This document shows positions 20,336-32,110 of a stretch of DNA of 64,000 nt, one piece after another. The stretch spans positions 4,216,001 through 4,280,000 of the forward strand of contig NW_024468913.1 of NCBI RefSeq assembly GCF_011745365.1, read 5' to 3'. The first letter of the stretch is position 1; each line of letters opens with the position of its first letter. Made by a program: the position numbers and the translations under genes. The stretch comes from Cryphonectria parasitica EP155. Taxonomy: Eukaryota > Ascomycota > Sordariomycetes > Diaporthales > Cryphonectriaceae. The notes below the pieces were generated by a model. The model made no database searches and was not told the origin of the DNA. It worked only from the letters and a program-made list of their open reading frames with translations.

Positions 20336-21454
20336 TCACTGGACCTTCCCCCTTGCATCGACAGTCCAGATCTCCTCAATGACACCCTTACGGTAGGCGT
20401 AATAGACATCGTGGAGGTTAATGGTAGGATCGATATGACTCGGCACCATCTCGACCCGGTCGCCCACCTTGAGGCCAAGACCGTCGTCCTCCCACGCCAG
20501 CGAGCCGTGCTCGTCACCCAACACACCATACGTATAGCCAGGGTCCTTGGGCTCCGCCAGCCCGCTGTCCGTCGTCAGCGACTTGAGCCCGGCGTCGATG
20601 GTGACGATCTTGGGCCCCTGCCGGCTGATGACCGTCGACAGGATGGTCAGGCTGTTGGCATAAAAGGACCCCACCGCGTTGCGGTAGTCAGTGTCCATGA
20701 ACAGGAACGAGCCGGGCTGCACCTCGGTGACGCCGGGCACGGTGACACAGAACTCGGCGGTGCCGGTCCCGCCGGTCGTGACCACCTCGATGTTGTGCCC
20801 TTCCCGCCGCAGGTCCTCCGCCGTGGACGTCAGCACGGCCATGGACTCGAGACACATGGCCTTCCTCTCCTCCAGCCCGTGCACGTGCTGGATGTGGCCC
20901 TCGTACCCCTGCACGCCGACGAGCCGGAGGTGCTTGAGCCTCGCGACGTGGCCCGCCAGCGCCCGCGCGGGCTCGCCTGGCTGCACGCCCGTGCGGTGCA
21001 GCCCGACGTCCAGGTCCACGAGCGTCGTCAGCCTTTCGTCCTCCTTCGCGGCGTCGAACCCCGCCGCCCCGAGCGCCGCGTCGATGGCGCTCGCCGCATC
21101 AGCGTCGTCCACCACGATCCGCAGCGCCCGGTGCTTCCGGAACAGCTCGACAAGCCGCCGCACCTTGGCGGGCCCGACAATCACGCAGGTGATGAGCAGG
21201 TCGTCGAAGCCCTTGGCGCAGATGACCTCGGCCTCGGAGAGTTTGGCGACGCAGCCGCCCTTGGCGCCGGCCTGGTTGAGGCGGCGGGCGAGCGTGGCCG
21301 ACTTGGTGGTCTTGAGGTGAGGCCTGATGTTGATGCCTGTGGGGAGGAGCTGGGACATGAGCTTGTTGATGTTGGCTTCCATGAGGTCTAGGTCGACGAT
21401 CATGGACGGTGTGTCGAGCGAGGCGATGGTGTCGCCTACCTTGGGGGCGTACAT
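20336..21454 (-). CDS. PLP-dependent D-threonine aldolase / D-serine dehydratase-like enzyme
   Basis: Single exon of 372 residues, starting MYAPKVGDTIASLDTPSMIV, typical for fold-type III enzymes of the DSD1/D-threonine-aldolase family. The PLP lysine is K48 in NIRPHLKTTKS. The middle contains LVDLDVGLHRTGVQPGE, the barrel strand GVQGYEGHIQH, and the phosphate-binding region EVVTTGGTGTAEF. The C-terminal metal site reads PSHIDPTINLHD: His340 and Asp342 in an H-x-D pattern. From structures as I recall them, D-threonine aldolases use His/Asp whereas D-serine dehydratases use His/Cys. This suggests D-3-hydroxyamino-acid aldolase activity (D-Thr to Gly plus acetaldehyde) or a related reaction. 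No neighbour defines the pathway. Confidence 0.88.
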   Translation of the reverse strand: MYAPKVGDTIASLDTPSMIVDLDLMEANINKLMSQLLPTGINIRPHLKTTKSATLARRLNQAGAKGGCVAKLSEAEVICAKGFDDLLITCVIVGPAKVRRLVELFRKHRALRIVVDDADAASAIDAALGAAGFDAAKEDERLTTLVDLDVGLHRTGVQPGEPARALAGHVARLKHLRLVGVQGYEGHIQHVHGLEERKAMCLESMAVLTSTAEDLRREGHNIEVVTTGGTGTAEFCVTVPGVTEVQPGSFLFMDTDYRNAVGSFYANSLTILSTVISRQGPKIVTIDAGLKSLTTDSGLAEPKDPGYTYGVLGDEHGSLAWEDDGLGLKVGDRVEMVPSHIDPTINLHDVYYAYRKGVIEEIWTVDARGKVQ

Positions 21455-22039
21455 CTTGGAGGGCTATATGTGTCTGTCTGTCCGAGGTGGTTTGCTTGCT
21501 TCTTGTCGGTCGATCCTTGAAGATACAGAGAGTCCACCAAGCCAAAGCCAGAGATGTGATGCGGTCGTCAAAGGTGGTGCGTTTCAGTTGGACGGAAAGG
21601 GTTGGAGAAGACAGAATATAACGGGTCAAGGTGGCAGGCTTTCCTCCGTCATCGGCTTACAATCAGCAATCCCGGCAGCGAAACTCTCAACGGTGAATAT
21701 CCGGTATTAGTCGTGATCCGGCTTCTTCTGTTCGGACCGCCCATGATCCTGCCGTCAAACCTTGTCCGGACTACCGGGCGCCAAGGCCTTTAGAAGCTCT
21801 TTCGCTCTGCGCAGAGATAAGGCAATTAATATACGCTACACGTTTAGTAAATGGACCCTTGGCATTACGTTCGTTTCATTTAGTTGGCTGCCTTTCATTA
21901 GCGAGCAGTACGCTCACATGTCCTCCTGCTCGAGTGGCCGAGAAAGAAAGAGGTGAGAACTATGTAAAGTCACAACATTGTGGCATACCGAGTGAATCTA
22001 GATCTCAAGAGTAGCGACTGCCCTACTTTTTGCCCAACA
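21455..22039. other. Intergenic between the aldolase-like and lactonase genes
   Basis: Promoter side of the aldolase-like gene and 3' flank of the lactonase gene. No supported coding sequence or RNA gene. Confidence 0.5.
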
Positions 22040-23584
22040 TCAAATTTCCATTACAAACTGTGGCCCAAAGTTTGCTTTACCAAACTTATCCCGCGCGATC
22101 CTCGCAAGGGGCTTCTCCGCCAGGCTGCCCGTGCTTTTGTCCTTCGCAAAGGCTAGCAGCCCGTCCTCGCCGTCCTGGTTCGTGGAAAAGAGGATATCGT
22201 CATCCTTGGAGATTGAGAACATGCGCGGCAGCACGCCGCCAGAGCTGATTTGGTCCACAAACCTGAGCGGAGCTCTGTCCCTACTATCTATCGAGAAATG
22301 TGATATGTTGTCCGTGGCATCGCCAGTGAGGCGGTTCGAAACGTAAAGGTTCTTGTTGTCGGCGTCGATGACAAGCTCACCGGCCGAGGCAGTCGTGGGG
22401 TTGGCGGGCGGGAACTCGTCGCCGAAGGTGCTTAGGGACTGGACCTCGTGGAAGCCGAGGCCGTCGCCGGTGTACTTCAGCTCGAAGACCTTGATCAAAT
22501 TGGTGATCTCGCATGCGATAAAGAAGTGTGTTGCCTCCTCGTGCCCGCCTAGGGGGAAGAAGGAGCCATGTCGGGGCCCAGAGCCGGACGGGCTGATGCG
22601 GATACGATTCTGGATCTCAAAGTCCTTGGTGTCGATCACGAGCAGCGCATCTGTGCCTAGATCGGGGACGACAAAAAATTGCCCAGTAGGGTCGAGAAGT
22701 GCCTCGTGGGGGTGAGGGCTGTCCTGTCGCCCGGCCACGGGGCCCGGCTCGCCGCCGGCAGGGATCTGTTTCCTGAGCTTCATGGTACCATCCCTCTCGT
22801 CGAGGTCCCAGATGTCAATCTGACCTTCGACAAAAGCAGCCCCAATCATGACCGACTTGTCCCTATTGAACTGCAATGAGACGACTCCAGACGAGCCGGT
22901 GGCATTCTGAACGAGCTTCAGTGCATTGGTGTCGGGGTCGAACTAGGCGGGAACGTCAGCTATTCTTATCTCAGCATAGAAGACTTGCCGAGCATGAGGG
23001 TGGTGGGAGGCTTACGTTGAAGAGCCTGGTGGTGTTGCTGTTCTCGTCCACGGCATAAAGCAGATTCGGCTCCTTAAACAGCAGCCAGCTGGCAGATGTG
23101 CCGGCGATGGTGTGATGGGCCACTATGTCGAAACTCTCGCCGTCGAAGTCCGCCGCACCGATCATGCCTGTTGGGCCACCTCCAATCAAGACCTTCTATG
23201 CATCGCCATGGATGTTAGCCCTCCTATTGCACCCCCAAGCCCCCTTCTTGCTAGTAGACAGAGATGCTGCGGCGAGAGCAGCAAACAGCAAGGGCCAAAA
23301 TAGGGTAGAGATGGCGGTGCAATCATTTTTTACGGTTCGTGGAGAGCATCACCACGGGACCGGGGAATGTAAATAGGCTGACGTCGAACTGATGTGACTC
23401 ACGGTACCGGACGAGGAAAGAGGAATGGGCAAGGCTCGAGTTCCATGCAATACATACACGGTTGCCACCGCTGTCAACATGTCAAGCCACTCACCCTCTT
23501 CTTGGCCCGGTTTGCCTGGGAGACGCCGTGGACCTGCTCATGCTCGTGGGAACCCATTGCGGAAGACGAGTCGATGGCCATCAT
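22040..23584 (-). CDS. Seven-bladed beta-propeller lactonase family protein
   Basis: Three exons read on the - strand, 23495-23584, 23016-23195 and 22040-22942, give 390 residues in phase 0. After a hydrophilic start (MMAIDSSSAMGSHEHEQVHG) the first blade begins KVLIGGGPTGMIGAADFDG, then LLYAVDENSNTTRLFNFDPD. The segment DSPHPHEALLDPTGQFFVVP is the hallmark of the lactonase PF10282 family (6-phosphogluconolactonase / carboxy-cis,cis-muconate cyclase type), followed by LYVSNRLTGDATDNISHFSI and PRMFSISKDDDILFSTNQDG. The family hydrolyses or forms lactones in sugar-acid or aromatic catabolism; this member's substrate is unknown. The first intron (299 nt) is long for this locus, so the first exon is less certain than the rest. 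No signal peptide is evident in the chosen model. Confidence 0.82.
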
Positions 23585-24633
23585 GTGTGATCTAATGAAC
23601 TGGCTGCTGGCTGCCTAGGGGCCCAAGGTGTGAAGGGTTGAGACGGAGCCGTCCGAAAGCTCAGGTCTGAAGGGGGGCGGGGGGGAAACAAAGTCAAGTA
23701 TCGAATCTCGAAGATCGAATATCGGGTGGAGGGAAAACAGAAGCAAATAACCTGCAGGTGCGGATACTTGTTTAGTACTTACCAAATACTCGACTGAATA
23801 AAGTACCCCAATGTACCTGCCAGAAGTGTCCCTGCAGTATCGATTGCCTTGTCCTCAAAACCCCTAAAAGCTGCCCGCCTACCGGCGTCCAGGGGGGTCG
23901 GCAGCAATGGGGGCGGGGCGGGCAAGTGCCACACTTAGCGCTATCTTAGTGCCTGCTGCAGTCCCTTCACAGAAACTGTGGTGCGCTACACTCACTTCAA
24001 GTACTACGTAGTATTGTCTAAGTAAGTCTGGTGGGGTTAACGGCGCGGCGCCGGTCCTTGCCATCGATACCGGCACCGATCTGCCTCTGTTGTGCCGGGC
24101 CCATACGAAGCAACATGATGATTAATCGGAACACTTGGTGTGCACGAACCTTTTCAATATCTGACCTGTTGTGCTTCAATTGCTACCTGCGACTAAATTG
24201 CAGAGACAACAGAACATCGACCCATGGAGCCACCTGGGCCGACATCTCCAAAGACCCTTCTTTCACACATCGTCTTGACACGGACCAGGACCGTCTCGAG
24301 CCCTCATTACGTTCCTCCATGCTAAACCAGAATTTTACCCCGCTACTGTGTATCGAGAGGTGATCCATACCTCTGCTGTGATGCGGCTGATGCACATGTG
24401 TGCTCCTCGGCTACCCGCGTCTCTTTCCTCCCCTCTCCAGGTGGAGGCGTGGGAAGGTTTTGCGGTAGACATCATGACCCACTGAATGATGGATTTCCAA
24501 GAGATAGAGAAAAGTATATCATTAAAAAAATGAGAAGAGCGTTAAAGAAACGTACACGAAAAGAAAATCGCGTGTGGTCGTCGACGTCGTGTTGATCACT
24601 CGTTTGCCCTCCCAACGTCTCCTACCCAACGCC
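23585..24633. other. Intergenic between lactonase and CRH genes
   Basis: Promoter side of the lactonase gene and 3' flank of the CRH gene. Short frames only; nothing supported. Confidence 0.5.
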
Positions 24634-26246
24634 TCAGAGCCACGCCAGGAAAACAAAAGCCACGATGGCGGCAAAAGCGCTGGCCCCCGTGAGTCTATCC
24701 TGAGTGCCCACGGCGCCGCTCTTGCTCGAGGCGGTGGTGGTGCAGCTCTGGGAGAAGTCAGACGTGGAGCTGGAGCAGTCGGAGCCGGATGACGTGGAGC
24801 TGCCGCCAGAGCTGCTGTCGCTGCTGCCCTGGGAGCCCGAGTTGCCGATGCCGCTGGAGCTCTCGCCGGGAACAGTCGCGGCCGAGGACGCGCTGCTGGC
24901 GCTGGCGCTGGCGGAGGCGGAGCTGGCACCGGCATCCATGTCGGTACCAGTGGCCTCAAAGCTCGCCAGAACCGTGCTGTTCTGGCCGTTGACGACGGTG
25001 TTGTTAGTGCCGGCGTCGTTAATGTAGTAGTAAGACTCGGCATCATTAGTGCCAGGAGCGGAGGTAGCATTGTAGCACGAAATCTCGACGGACTGGACGG
25101 TGACGAAGTCGTAGCCGTACTGCTGGATGTCGGCCGAGTCCCAGTCGATGGCGCCACCGGCCCAGTCGATGGTGTAGATGGAGTTATCGGAGGCACCACC
25201 TGGCCAGATGGAGAGCTGAACGCGGGATGGGGTCTGCGGGTAGTCCCAGTTCTGAGTGGTGTCGTTCCAGGTGTCAGTCCTCTTCAGGGTACGCCCTGCG
25301 ACTCCGTCGACTAGCCAGGTGACAGTGTCGGGCGTCCAGTCGATCTCGTACGTGTGGAAATTGCTGTACGTGTCGGAGAGGTCGGTGATGTTCTTGGAGT
25401 TGGTATCTTCAGGAGGGGGGGAAGAAAAAAGAGGGTGTCAGCATTCATCCTGGTGACACAGGAAGTTTGGGGGAGGGGAGGGGGCAGCATCGTCAGCATC
25501 ATCTGGGCAGACTTACAGACGGGCAGGGCCTGGAAGTAGTAGTTTGTCTGGGCGGTGGCGAGGTCGACACCAATGAACTCGAAATCGATCTCATCCTTGA
25601 CATCAGACAACAAGATGAAGGCAGAGACGACGCCAGCACCACGCGAGGTCTTTAGGGTGGCCTTGACATTGCCATACCACATGTAAACGGTGGATGCCAA
25701 GACGGTACCGGACGAGTTCGCCGGCATGGTCAGGAGAATATTGTCATTGTACGTCAAGACCTGGCTACCGTCCGAGTAGACCCAATCGTACTCGGAGGAG
25801 TTGCCGAGATACTTGTCCTCGCTCACGATCGTGTCGGTTGAATCGAGAGTCATGGACTTGGAGACGCACTGGGGCTCGGGGGCACAGCTGTCGAGGGAGA
25901 AGGACATGCGAGGGTCACAGCCGCCGAGGCAGTATGCACCGACGCCACATTCGCCATATTCTGCAGGCGGCCGACGTCAGTGCTAGCTCTTGGTATTCAA
26001 AAACGTGCAGTAGCGGGACCACGGCCAACCGAGGCTGGCGCTCGTGGCTGTGTAACATTGGAACAGTGACGATGAGACACGAGGCACGATGAAAAAGAAC
26101 GGGGATGGGTTGAACTCACGCGAGCAGCAGGGAGTATCCTCGGGGCATTTGCTGTCGAGAGAGCAGGTGGCCTGGGCGGCGAGGACGGAGGAGGCCCCCA
26201 AGAGAAGGGCAGCTCCCAGGCTGCCGGGAAGAACTGAGCGGACCAT
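24634..26246 (-). CDS. GPI-anchored GH16 transglycosidase, CRH1/UTR2 type
   Basis: Three exons read on the - strand, 26120-26246, 25517-25960 and 24634-25406, give 447 residues. A signal peptide (MVRSVLPGSLGAALLLGASS, cut near VLAAQA) leads into a Cys-rich chitin-binding-like segment (CSLDSKCPEDTPCCSQYG, then ECGVGAYCLGGCDPR). The catalytic strand is DEIDFEFIG, with E166, D168 and E170 as the GH16 ExDxE triad. Blocks FHTYEIDWTPDTVTWLVDG and VQLSIWPGG follow. The last ~110 residues are Ser/Ala/Gly/Thr-rich and end in a hydrophobic tail (ASAFAAIVAFVFLAWL), a GPI-attachment signal. CRH enzymes cross-link chitin to beta-1,3/1,6-glucan at the wall. Introns of 159 and 110 nt interrupt the chitin-binding-like region and the enzyme domain. 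Confidence 0.93.
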
Positions 26247-28290
26247 GTTGATGCTGCCGACTCGCGCTTCGACGGTGGTTGTGATGACGGCAATGGGCGC
26301 AGAAATGGGAACGTGGACCTCAAAAGAGGAAAGATTGGCCTTGAGGAGGGTCTGTCGAATGAGTTATTGTACTGAGGGTTCGCCCCTTGTATTCAAATAC
26401 GATGGATGATATTAATCGGCTGTTGAGTCGTTCCAAATACAACTCGCCAAGTGCGCTCCGTATGCGGGTTGGTCTTGGGATGTCAGTTGATTTCAGCTCA
26501 GCCCGACTCCACCAGCTGGAAAAGAAAACAAAGACGGTCTATGGTTGACCGGATTGGTTTGTCGGAAGGAACGAGACAATCTGCCGCACGTCCCTGGCGA
26601 TAGCTAACAAGAAAAGGAAAAGAAAACAAGAAAAATTGTTGCTGCAAACGAATGTGGCGACAGAGAGAGGAAGAGAGAGGTAGAGCGAGAGGCCAAATCC
26701 GAGGAGAACGAAAAGGGGGGTGGGGGGCGTGATATAGGATGGACAAGGGAGCGCGAGGGTACTTTGTCGGCCCTGGTGGGTATGCTTCTATGTACTTGAG
26801 CCAAGAGGAGGCAAACAAGAGAGTTAAAAAACTAGGTTAATATGTAGAATAAAACGTCTAGGTTCCTCGTCTTCTCTTTTCTGTTTGTCATTGTCCTCTC
26901 ACTTGCTCTTCTTTCGCTCTCTTTAGCGCGACTAAATTTGTCGTCCCGTGTCAGAATCGCACAGGCTCAATCCGATTGCTAGCCCGCTCACTGACTCATT
27001 GACTCACTCACTCACTCGCCATATGCGAGGGACAGGCAGCGTGGTGGGAATTAAGATGGGATCAGGGCAACAGCGAGATCGAGGGGCCAGGCGCGAAGAA
27101 AAATCAAAGGCAGGGACGGCGGCGAGGTCAGTCGAGGGAAGTCCGGAGAGGATGTGGAGGCTGTGATGGATCAGGAGGTTAGCACCCCTACCAACTTCTC
27201 TTTCTTTTTTCTCCACCTTCGACCCTACTTTCAGGGGGTCGCCAATTAATTCAGATCCCTCGCGGAGGGCCATGGGATGGATGGATGGGCAGAACATGGA
27301 TCGTGGAGGTTTCTCCAGCGTGTTTCCCAGACACGCCAGGCCCCAAACGTGAGGAAGAGTGAGGAGGGTGTGGGGTGGTCTGGTGGATTCAATACGAAGA
27401 TCCGCCGCCGCCGCCGCCGCCCTTGCTCTCTCAGGCTGCCCCAAGGCGAATATCACTGCACTATACCGTAGTGGTAATTAGCACAGAGAGACAAACACCT
27501 TATTGGGCCCCCAATCCCAAAAAAAAAAAAAAAAAAATCAACCAGAAGCACAGTCGATACTATGGTACGATCACACGCAGCCCTACCGAATATAGACTAC
27601 TTTGTTTGGGGCAAGGGGGATTGAACATGGTCCTGTACATCTGTGCTATGGAATCAATACGGCACAGTATCCCGTACCGCCTACCCCTCCACCCCGTAAT
27701 ATTGTTCTTGATATCTCAAACCGCACGGTTCAAGGCATATCGCGGGCGCAGAACTGCAGCACGGATTGACTGATACAACTCAGTAACCTCGGAATTCATT
27801 GCACGATGGATGGACGCTGTTACCACTCAAACACCACCACCAGCCTCGGTTCACATCACCTTAGCGGCGCATCCACCTTTTTTCCCACACTGCAGGGATC
27901 ACCTCCCGAACCCCGGATCTATCAGAACAATAGACAAGGTGGCATAGTGCCCAAGCACCCGGGCGGCCCCGCCGAGACACGCCTCATAGAGGACTCGTGG
28001 AACGCGGCACCGCCAAACAGGTGCTGAAGTGGTGATTCGTGCCATCATCCCCAAGAACCCTTAGTCTGAGCAGTGAGCACCATATGAACGTGAATCAAGG
28101 GTCTGTTTTCTCCATTCTTCTCTGAGAAAGCGTGTTTGTGGGAAATCGACGTCCTTATTAGCAGATAAACCTCCACCTTTTCTGTACCGATCTCTTCGTC
28201 ACCGTCAACTAGACGCTTATATCAATCTTCCCAACTCTCGGCCTCCCACTCGGAAGACACATTGCTAATTCACGTCCCTTCCCTCCAAAG

Positions 28291-28324
<34 letters not shown>

Positions 28325-28938
28325 CAACAACAAATCAAGAAAACACATGTGGCCCTGCATATCCATTACTCTTTGGCCCTCATCGTTATCCCCCGGCCCC
28401 TCCGTCACATCCACAGGTCGAACAGCACACACGACCTTGCAGGCTGTCCCTGCTCCGAAAGGTTTCCGCAGCCGATCAAGACAACAGCCGTGGCAGAGCG
28501 CAACTCCGCCTTCGTCATCTCCGTGGTATCATATTCGTGGTAGACAGAACCTTATCCCAGAGGCACACAAAACGAATAAAGAAAAAAAATAAAGTTCGTC
28601 TCCTTTCCTTCAGTCGGACGGCCCGCCGCAGCGCGGTTGGCAAAAAAAAACAAAAAACCAACATCTGACCCCACATCTTCCTCCTTGTGATACGAGGATG
28701 GCGCCGATCGAGGGCAGCCCAGAGCCCGAGATCAAGATGGGGGAGAGAAAGGGGAGAGAAAGGAGGGGGTGGGGGGAGGGCGAGGAGGTCGAAGTCGTCA
28801 TACAGTAAAGTGTTGGGGGTGATCATGTGGTAGCCACGGGTGGGGCAAGCAGTGCTGTCAAGTTCCAGGCTTCGGGAAAACATTTTTGAGTTTTTCAGCA
28901 GATACCATATCTCGGCCTCGAACTGACGCTGGGATGTT
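26247..28938. other. Intergenic region upstream of the CRH gene, with simple repeats
   Basis: No coding sequence is supported in about 2.7 kb. It contains a (CCG)n run at 27402-27420, an A tract at 27519-27537 and a long (TAA)n/(CAA)n tract near 28291-28333. The segment 28700-28790 (+) is G-rich near the 3' end of the Myb gene. Confidence 0.5.
28291..28333. repeat. TAA/CAA trinucleotide microsatellite
   Basis: About ten TAA units are followed by four or five CAA units, an uninterrupted compound trinucleotide repeat in intergenic DNA. Confidence 0.9.
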
Positions 28939-30363
28939 CTAGGTGCGCTTGGCCTGATTGGCGAAAAGATCTGTACGTATCAAGTCAGCCCAGCCACGTC
29001 CATGCCATGAGTCGGTGGGTGGGAACGGTGTGCCTCAAGACACGGCGTGCTCGCGGTTCGTACCTGGGAAGTGCTCTTTGGCGTATTGTTCGCACGCCTT
29101 TGGCGGCTGGTCAGCTCTGCGTCTCTCCTTGAGTTCAATTCACATGTGGGATCGCTGCACAAACACACCTTTGCTGGCTTTCCAACCTTCTGGCCAATGA
29201 CCTTCCATTTGTTGTTCTCGTACTCCTTAATGGCGTTCATCAAGGCTTGACTCTGCGGGCGCTGGGGTGAGTGCGTGAATAGGGTGGAGGGATTTTGGTT
29301 GGCATCTGATGATCCTCGAGCAGTCCATACCTCATCCTCTGCGAACTCCGCGTAGTGCATGTCCTTGTACCAATGCTTCTTGACGCTACCTTCGGTTCGG
29401 GTAGGAAACGTCTGTCAAGATACGGTCAACTTTGATGCCAACAACGGGACGAAGTGATATTTCACGATGATGGTTTCATACCTTTGCTATCTCGGCCCAA
29501 CTCTGTCCGGCGTCGCGCATCTGCTTCAGGCGCAACTCTTCCGCAGGCGTCCAGGGAGTGTTGGTACGACTCTTCTTCGCTGCTGGAGGCCCTGATGCGG
29601 CGACCTGACCGTCCATCGGGGGGGCAGGTTGCGGCGGGGCAGCCACAGGCGCGGGGGGAGTAGGAACAGGGATCGGGGTCTGGGCTACCGCCGCTTGTTG
29701 AGCTGGGATCTGTGCTGACTGGGGCGGGGCGGTGACGACGGGAGCCTGAGGGGCCGCAGCGGCGGCGGCAGCAGCGGCGGCAGCGGCAGCACCAGCACCG
29801 CCTCGCTTTCGCTTTGGTGCAGAAGCTTGGACTGGACCGGGCGTCGGGGCCGGGGCAGGCTGCGGGGTCGGCTGCTGCTGGGGTTGGTGCTGGATCTGCT
29901 GAGGCTGGACGGCCGTGGGCTGCGGCTGGTGTTGCTGCACGTGCTGCTGCTGTGGGACAGACTGCGGCTGCTGCTGCGACTGTTGAGAAACATGCTGGTG
30001 TTGCTGTACATGTTGCTGCGCATGCTGCTGTGGATGTTGAGGGTGCTGAGGGTGTTGGTGTTGCGCGTGTTGGTGCTGCTGCTGCTGAGAAGCATGCTGC
30101 GACACGGGCATAGGTGGCTGGATTGCGCTCGGGTGTTGCGGATGATGCTGTTGCGTCGGAGCTTGCTGGGCGTACTGGCGATAGTCGAGATCATTCCGGC
30201 TTCTCATGTCGGCTTGTGCCTGAGGATGACCATACTGCTGGTGGCTGTACCAGGGTGTGTTAGCGGCAAAGGGCGATTGATTTTGGGTCTGCATCGGCAT
30301 CGCGGCTTGAGGTTGAGATGGCCATGATGGCTGCTGCACGAGGTCTCCCCGGTGTTTCTTCAT
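28939..30363 (-). CDS. Myb/SANT-like DNA-binding protein with Q/H/A-rich N-terminus
   Basis: Exons read on the - strand: 29482-30363, 29331-29411, 29169-29252, 29064-29097 and 28939-28970. All four introns (70-93 nt) keep frame, giving 370 residues from ATG 30363. The N-terminal ~240 residues are low complexity: Gln/His/Pro-rich, then a poly-Ala run of 13 after a basic KRKRGG motif that could serve as a nuclear signal. The C-terminus carries two tryptophan-spaced helical repeats: TPWTPAEELRLKQMRDAGQS with WAEIAKTFPTRTEGSVKKHW, then ALMNAIKEYENNKWKVIGQK with VGKPAKACEQYAKEHFPDL. That is a tandem Myb-like arrangement. A further 5' exon at 32001-32110 could splice in frame to 30385 across 1.6 kb. 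Target genes are unknown. Confidence 0.82.
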
Positions 30364-32000
30364 CGAGAAGACGGGCAGAAATGACCTATGCGAAAACGAG
30401 AGGGACCAGCGAGGTAAGGGCGTCGCGCCGAATACACACGACGACGACAAGGAGAGAATGAAGCCGAAACAGGAGGTTATGGAAATAAAGTAAATAAATA
30501 AATGGCAGTTGTGGGCAGGAGCAACGGGCGTGTTCGTGGTGGTGGGGAACGAGAAGACGCGAGGCGTGGATGACGCGAACTCAACAGGTTTCAAGGGCCC
30601 CGTCAAAAGTATCTGGCAAAAGGTGGAGTGCGGGTGGGGATGGATAGAGGGAGAAGTAGACAGAGAAGTAGAGAGGATGTAGAGAGGTAGCGGGACAGAA
30701 GTAACGAGGTAGCGGGTCGGGAGGGGAAACAGGTCAGGTAGCAGGTAGACTCGGTGAACAGCAAGGGGCCCCCCGCTGACTGTGCACTTGTCAACGTCCA
30801 GTGGGCGAGGGATAAGCACAGCTGAATGCTAAGTCGCGCTCGGGCTTGGTCCAGTTCGGGGTCAAAGCTCGGCACTCAATCGAGAGGGATCGCGCCCCTG
30901 CCCCACCTCCAAGACGTGAAAGGGCAGCTGTATTTTTCAGGATGGGACGGTACTTGGGAGCCACCAGAGAGGCCGCTTTTGAGTTCGAGATCTGCTGTGC
31001 GAAAGTACTGCCGCCCGATGCTGTTTCTTTGCTTGGACTTGGATGTCCCGACGACGATAGCTTGAGACGACTGAATAAAATGGCGTCTCTTTGTTTCTGA
31101 GGGCGATGGATCTATCTGCTGGCGATCATTGAAGTCCAGCGTGACCCTTGAACTGAAGTCTTGCCCATGTTCGTCGGAGCATGTGGAGCGGAGGATGTAG
31201 TTGGAGGGAGGTGTGTCGGGCTGGGAGAACGAGAGGGAGAGGACCAGGGGACAAGCAGATATGCGACGGGGTACAAGGGATACATATAAGACGGGAGCGA
31301 TCGCGGGCCTTGCTTGGACCGTGGGCGAGGGACGGGAGAGAGACAAGACCAACCTTGCCTGGCCCCCAGCCCACTAGGCAGAGGTCGGTAGGCGGTAAGC
31401 GATGGTACAAGCCTAGTAGCGCGCAGGCGTTGTGGTAGACTGGTGGACGGAAAGACCTTGGTAGGTGCAGAGGAGGTACCGGAGGCTGTGGCATGTACTC
31501 TCACATTTCCAGGTTCTGGAATAGCACTAGAAGAAGAAGAAAGGGACGGCACTTGCGTACTGTCAGGCGCAGTGACGTGCGAAGACAACGAAAGAGGTGG
31601 GGGGGGGGGCACAAATCCAGGATACAGTGACAAGGAATCCACTAGGCGCTCCTAGGTCAATCATCGACAGATTGCTTGGACAGCTGCTGCGTGGCTCGTT
31701 TTGCCCAGTGCCCTGGACATAGCATCGTCCAGCTGGTCTGGCGGGCTCAGGCCCAAGTCCCTCACCACAGTAATCCGAGTGAGCCGTGATTTTGAATCAA
31801 GAGATCTTGGGACACTGCTTGACGTGATGGGAAAAAGGATATGAGATGGCCGTCGGCGTGGCGCGTTGAAGCGAGGTAGCGGCAAGATGGGTGACGAGGG
31901 CCCCCGGGATGAAGGGTAGCGGGATTTTGGGGGGAGGGGGGATGAGGGAGGGGCTTTGGCCGATACGAGAGAGGTACAAGGAAAACGGGTAGCTACTCAC

Positions 32001-32110
32001 GGGTAGTCGTTTGGGTTTGGGTGAGGGTGGTGGGTCGCGCCGGGCTGAGCCTGCTGGTACGGCATGTAGTCACCCGTAGCCCCCAACGGGGTCATAGTCC
32101 ATTGCTGCAT
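32001..32110 (-). CDS. Candidate 5' coding exon, possibly of the Myb-like gene
   Basis: On the - strand an intron-like acceptor (branch GCTAAC, TTTGCAG) is followed within three bases by ATG and 36 codons of protein-like sequence beginning MQQWTMTPLGATGDYMPYQQ. It then meets a strong donor (CC|GTGAGT). The Pro/Gln/His-rich composition matches the Myb-like N-terminus. Splicing to the acceptor GCATAG at 30386 would keep phase and read ...NDYPSFLPVFSMKKHRGDL, giving 414 residues in total, but the 1.6-kb intron would be unusually long for this genome. It may instead belong to a separate short transcript. Confidence 0.35.

Noticed and set aside
20411..21391. 326-codon + frame opposite the aldolase-like gene
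   Set aside because: It is a mirror of a GC-rich coding sequence. The - strand protein carries the full family signature.
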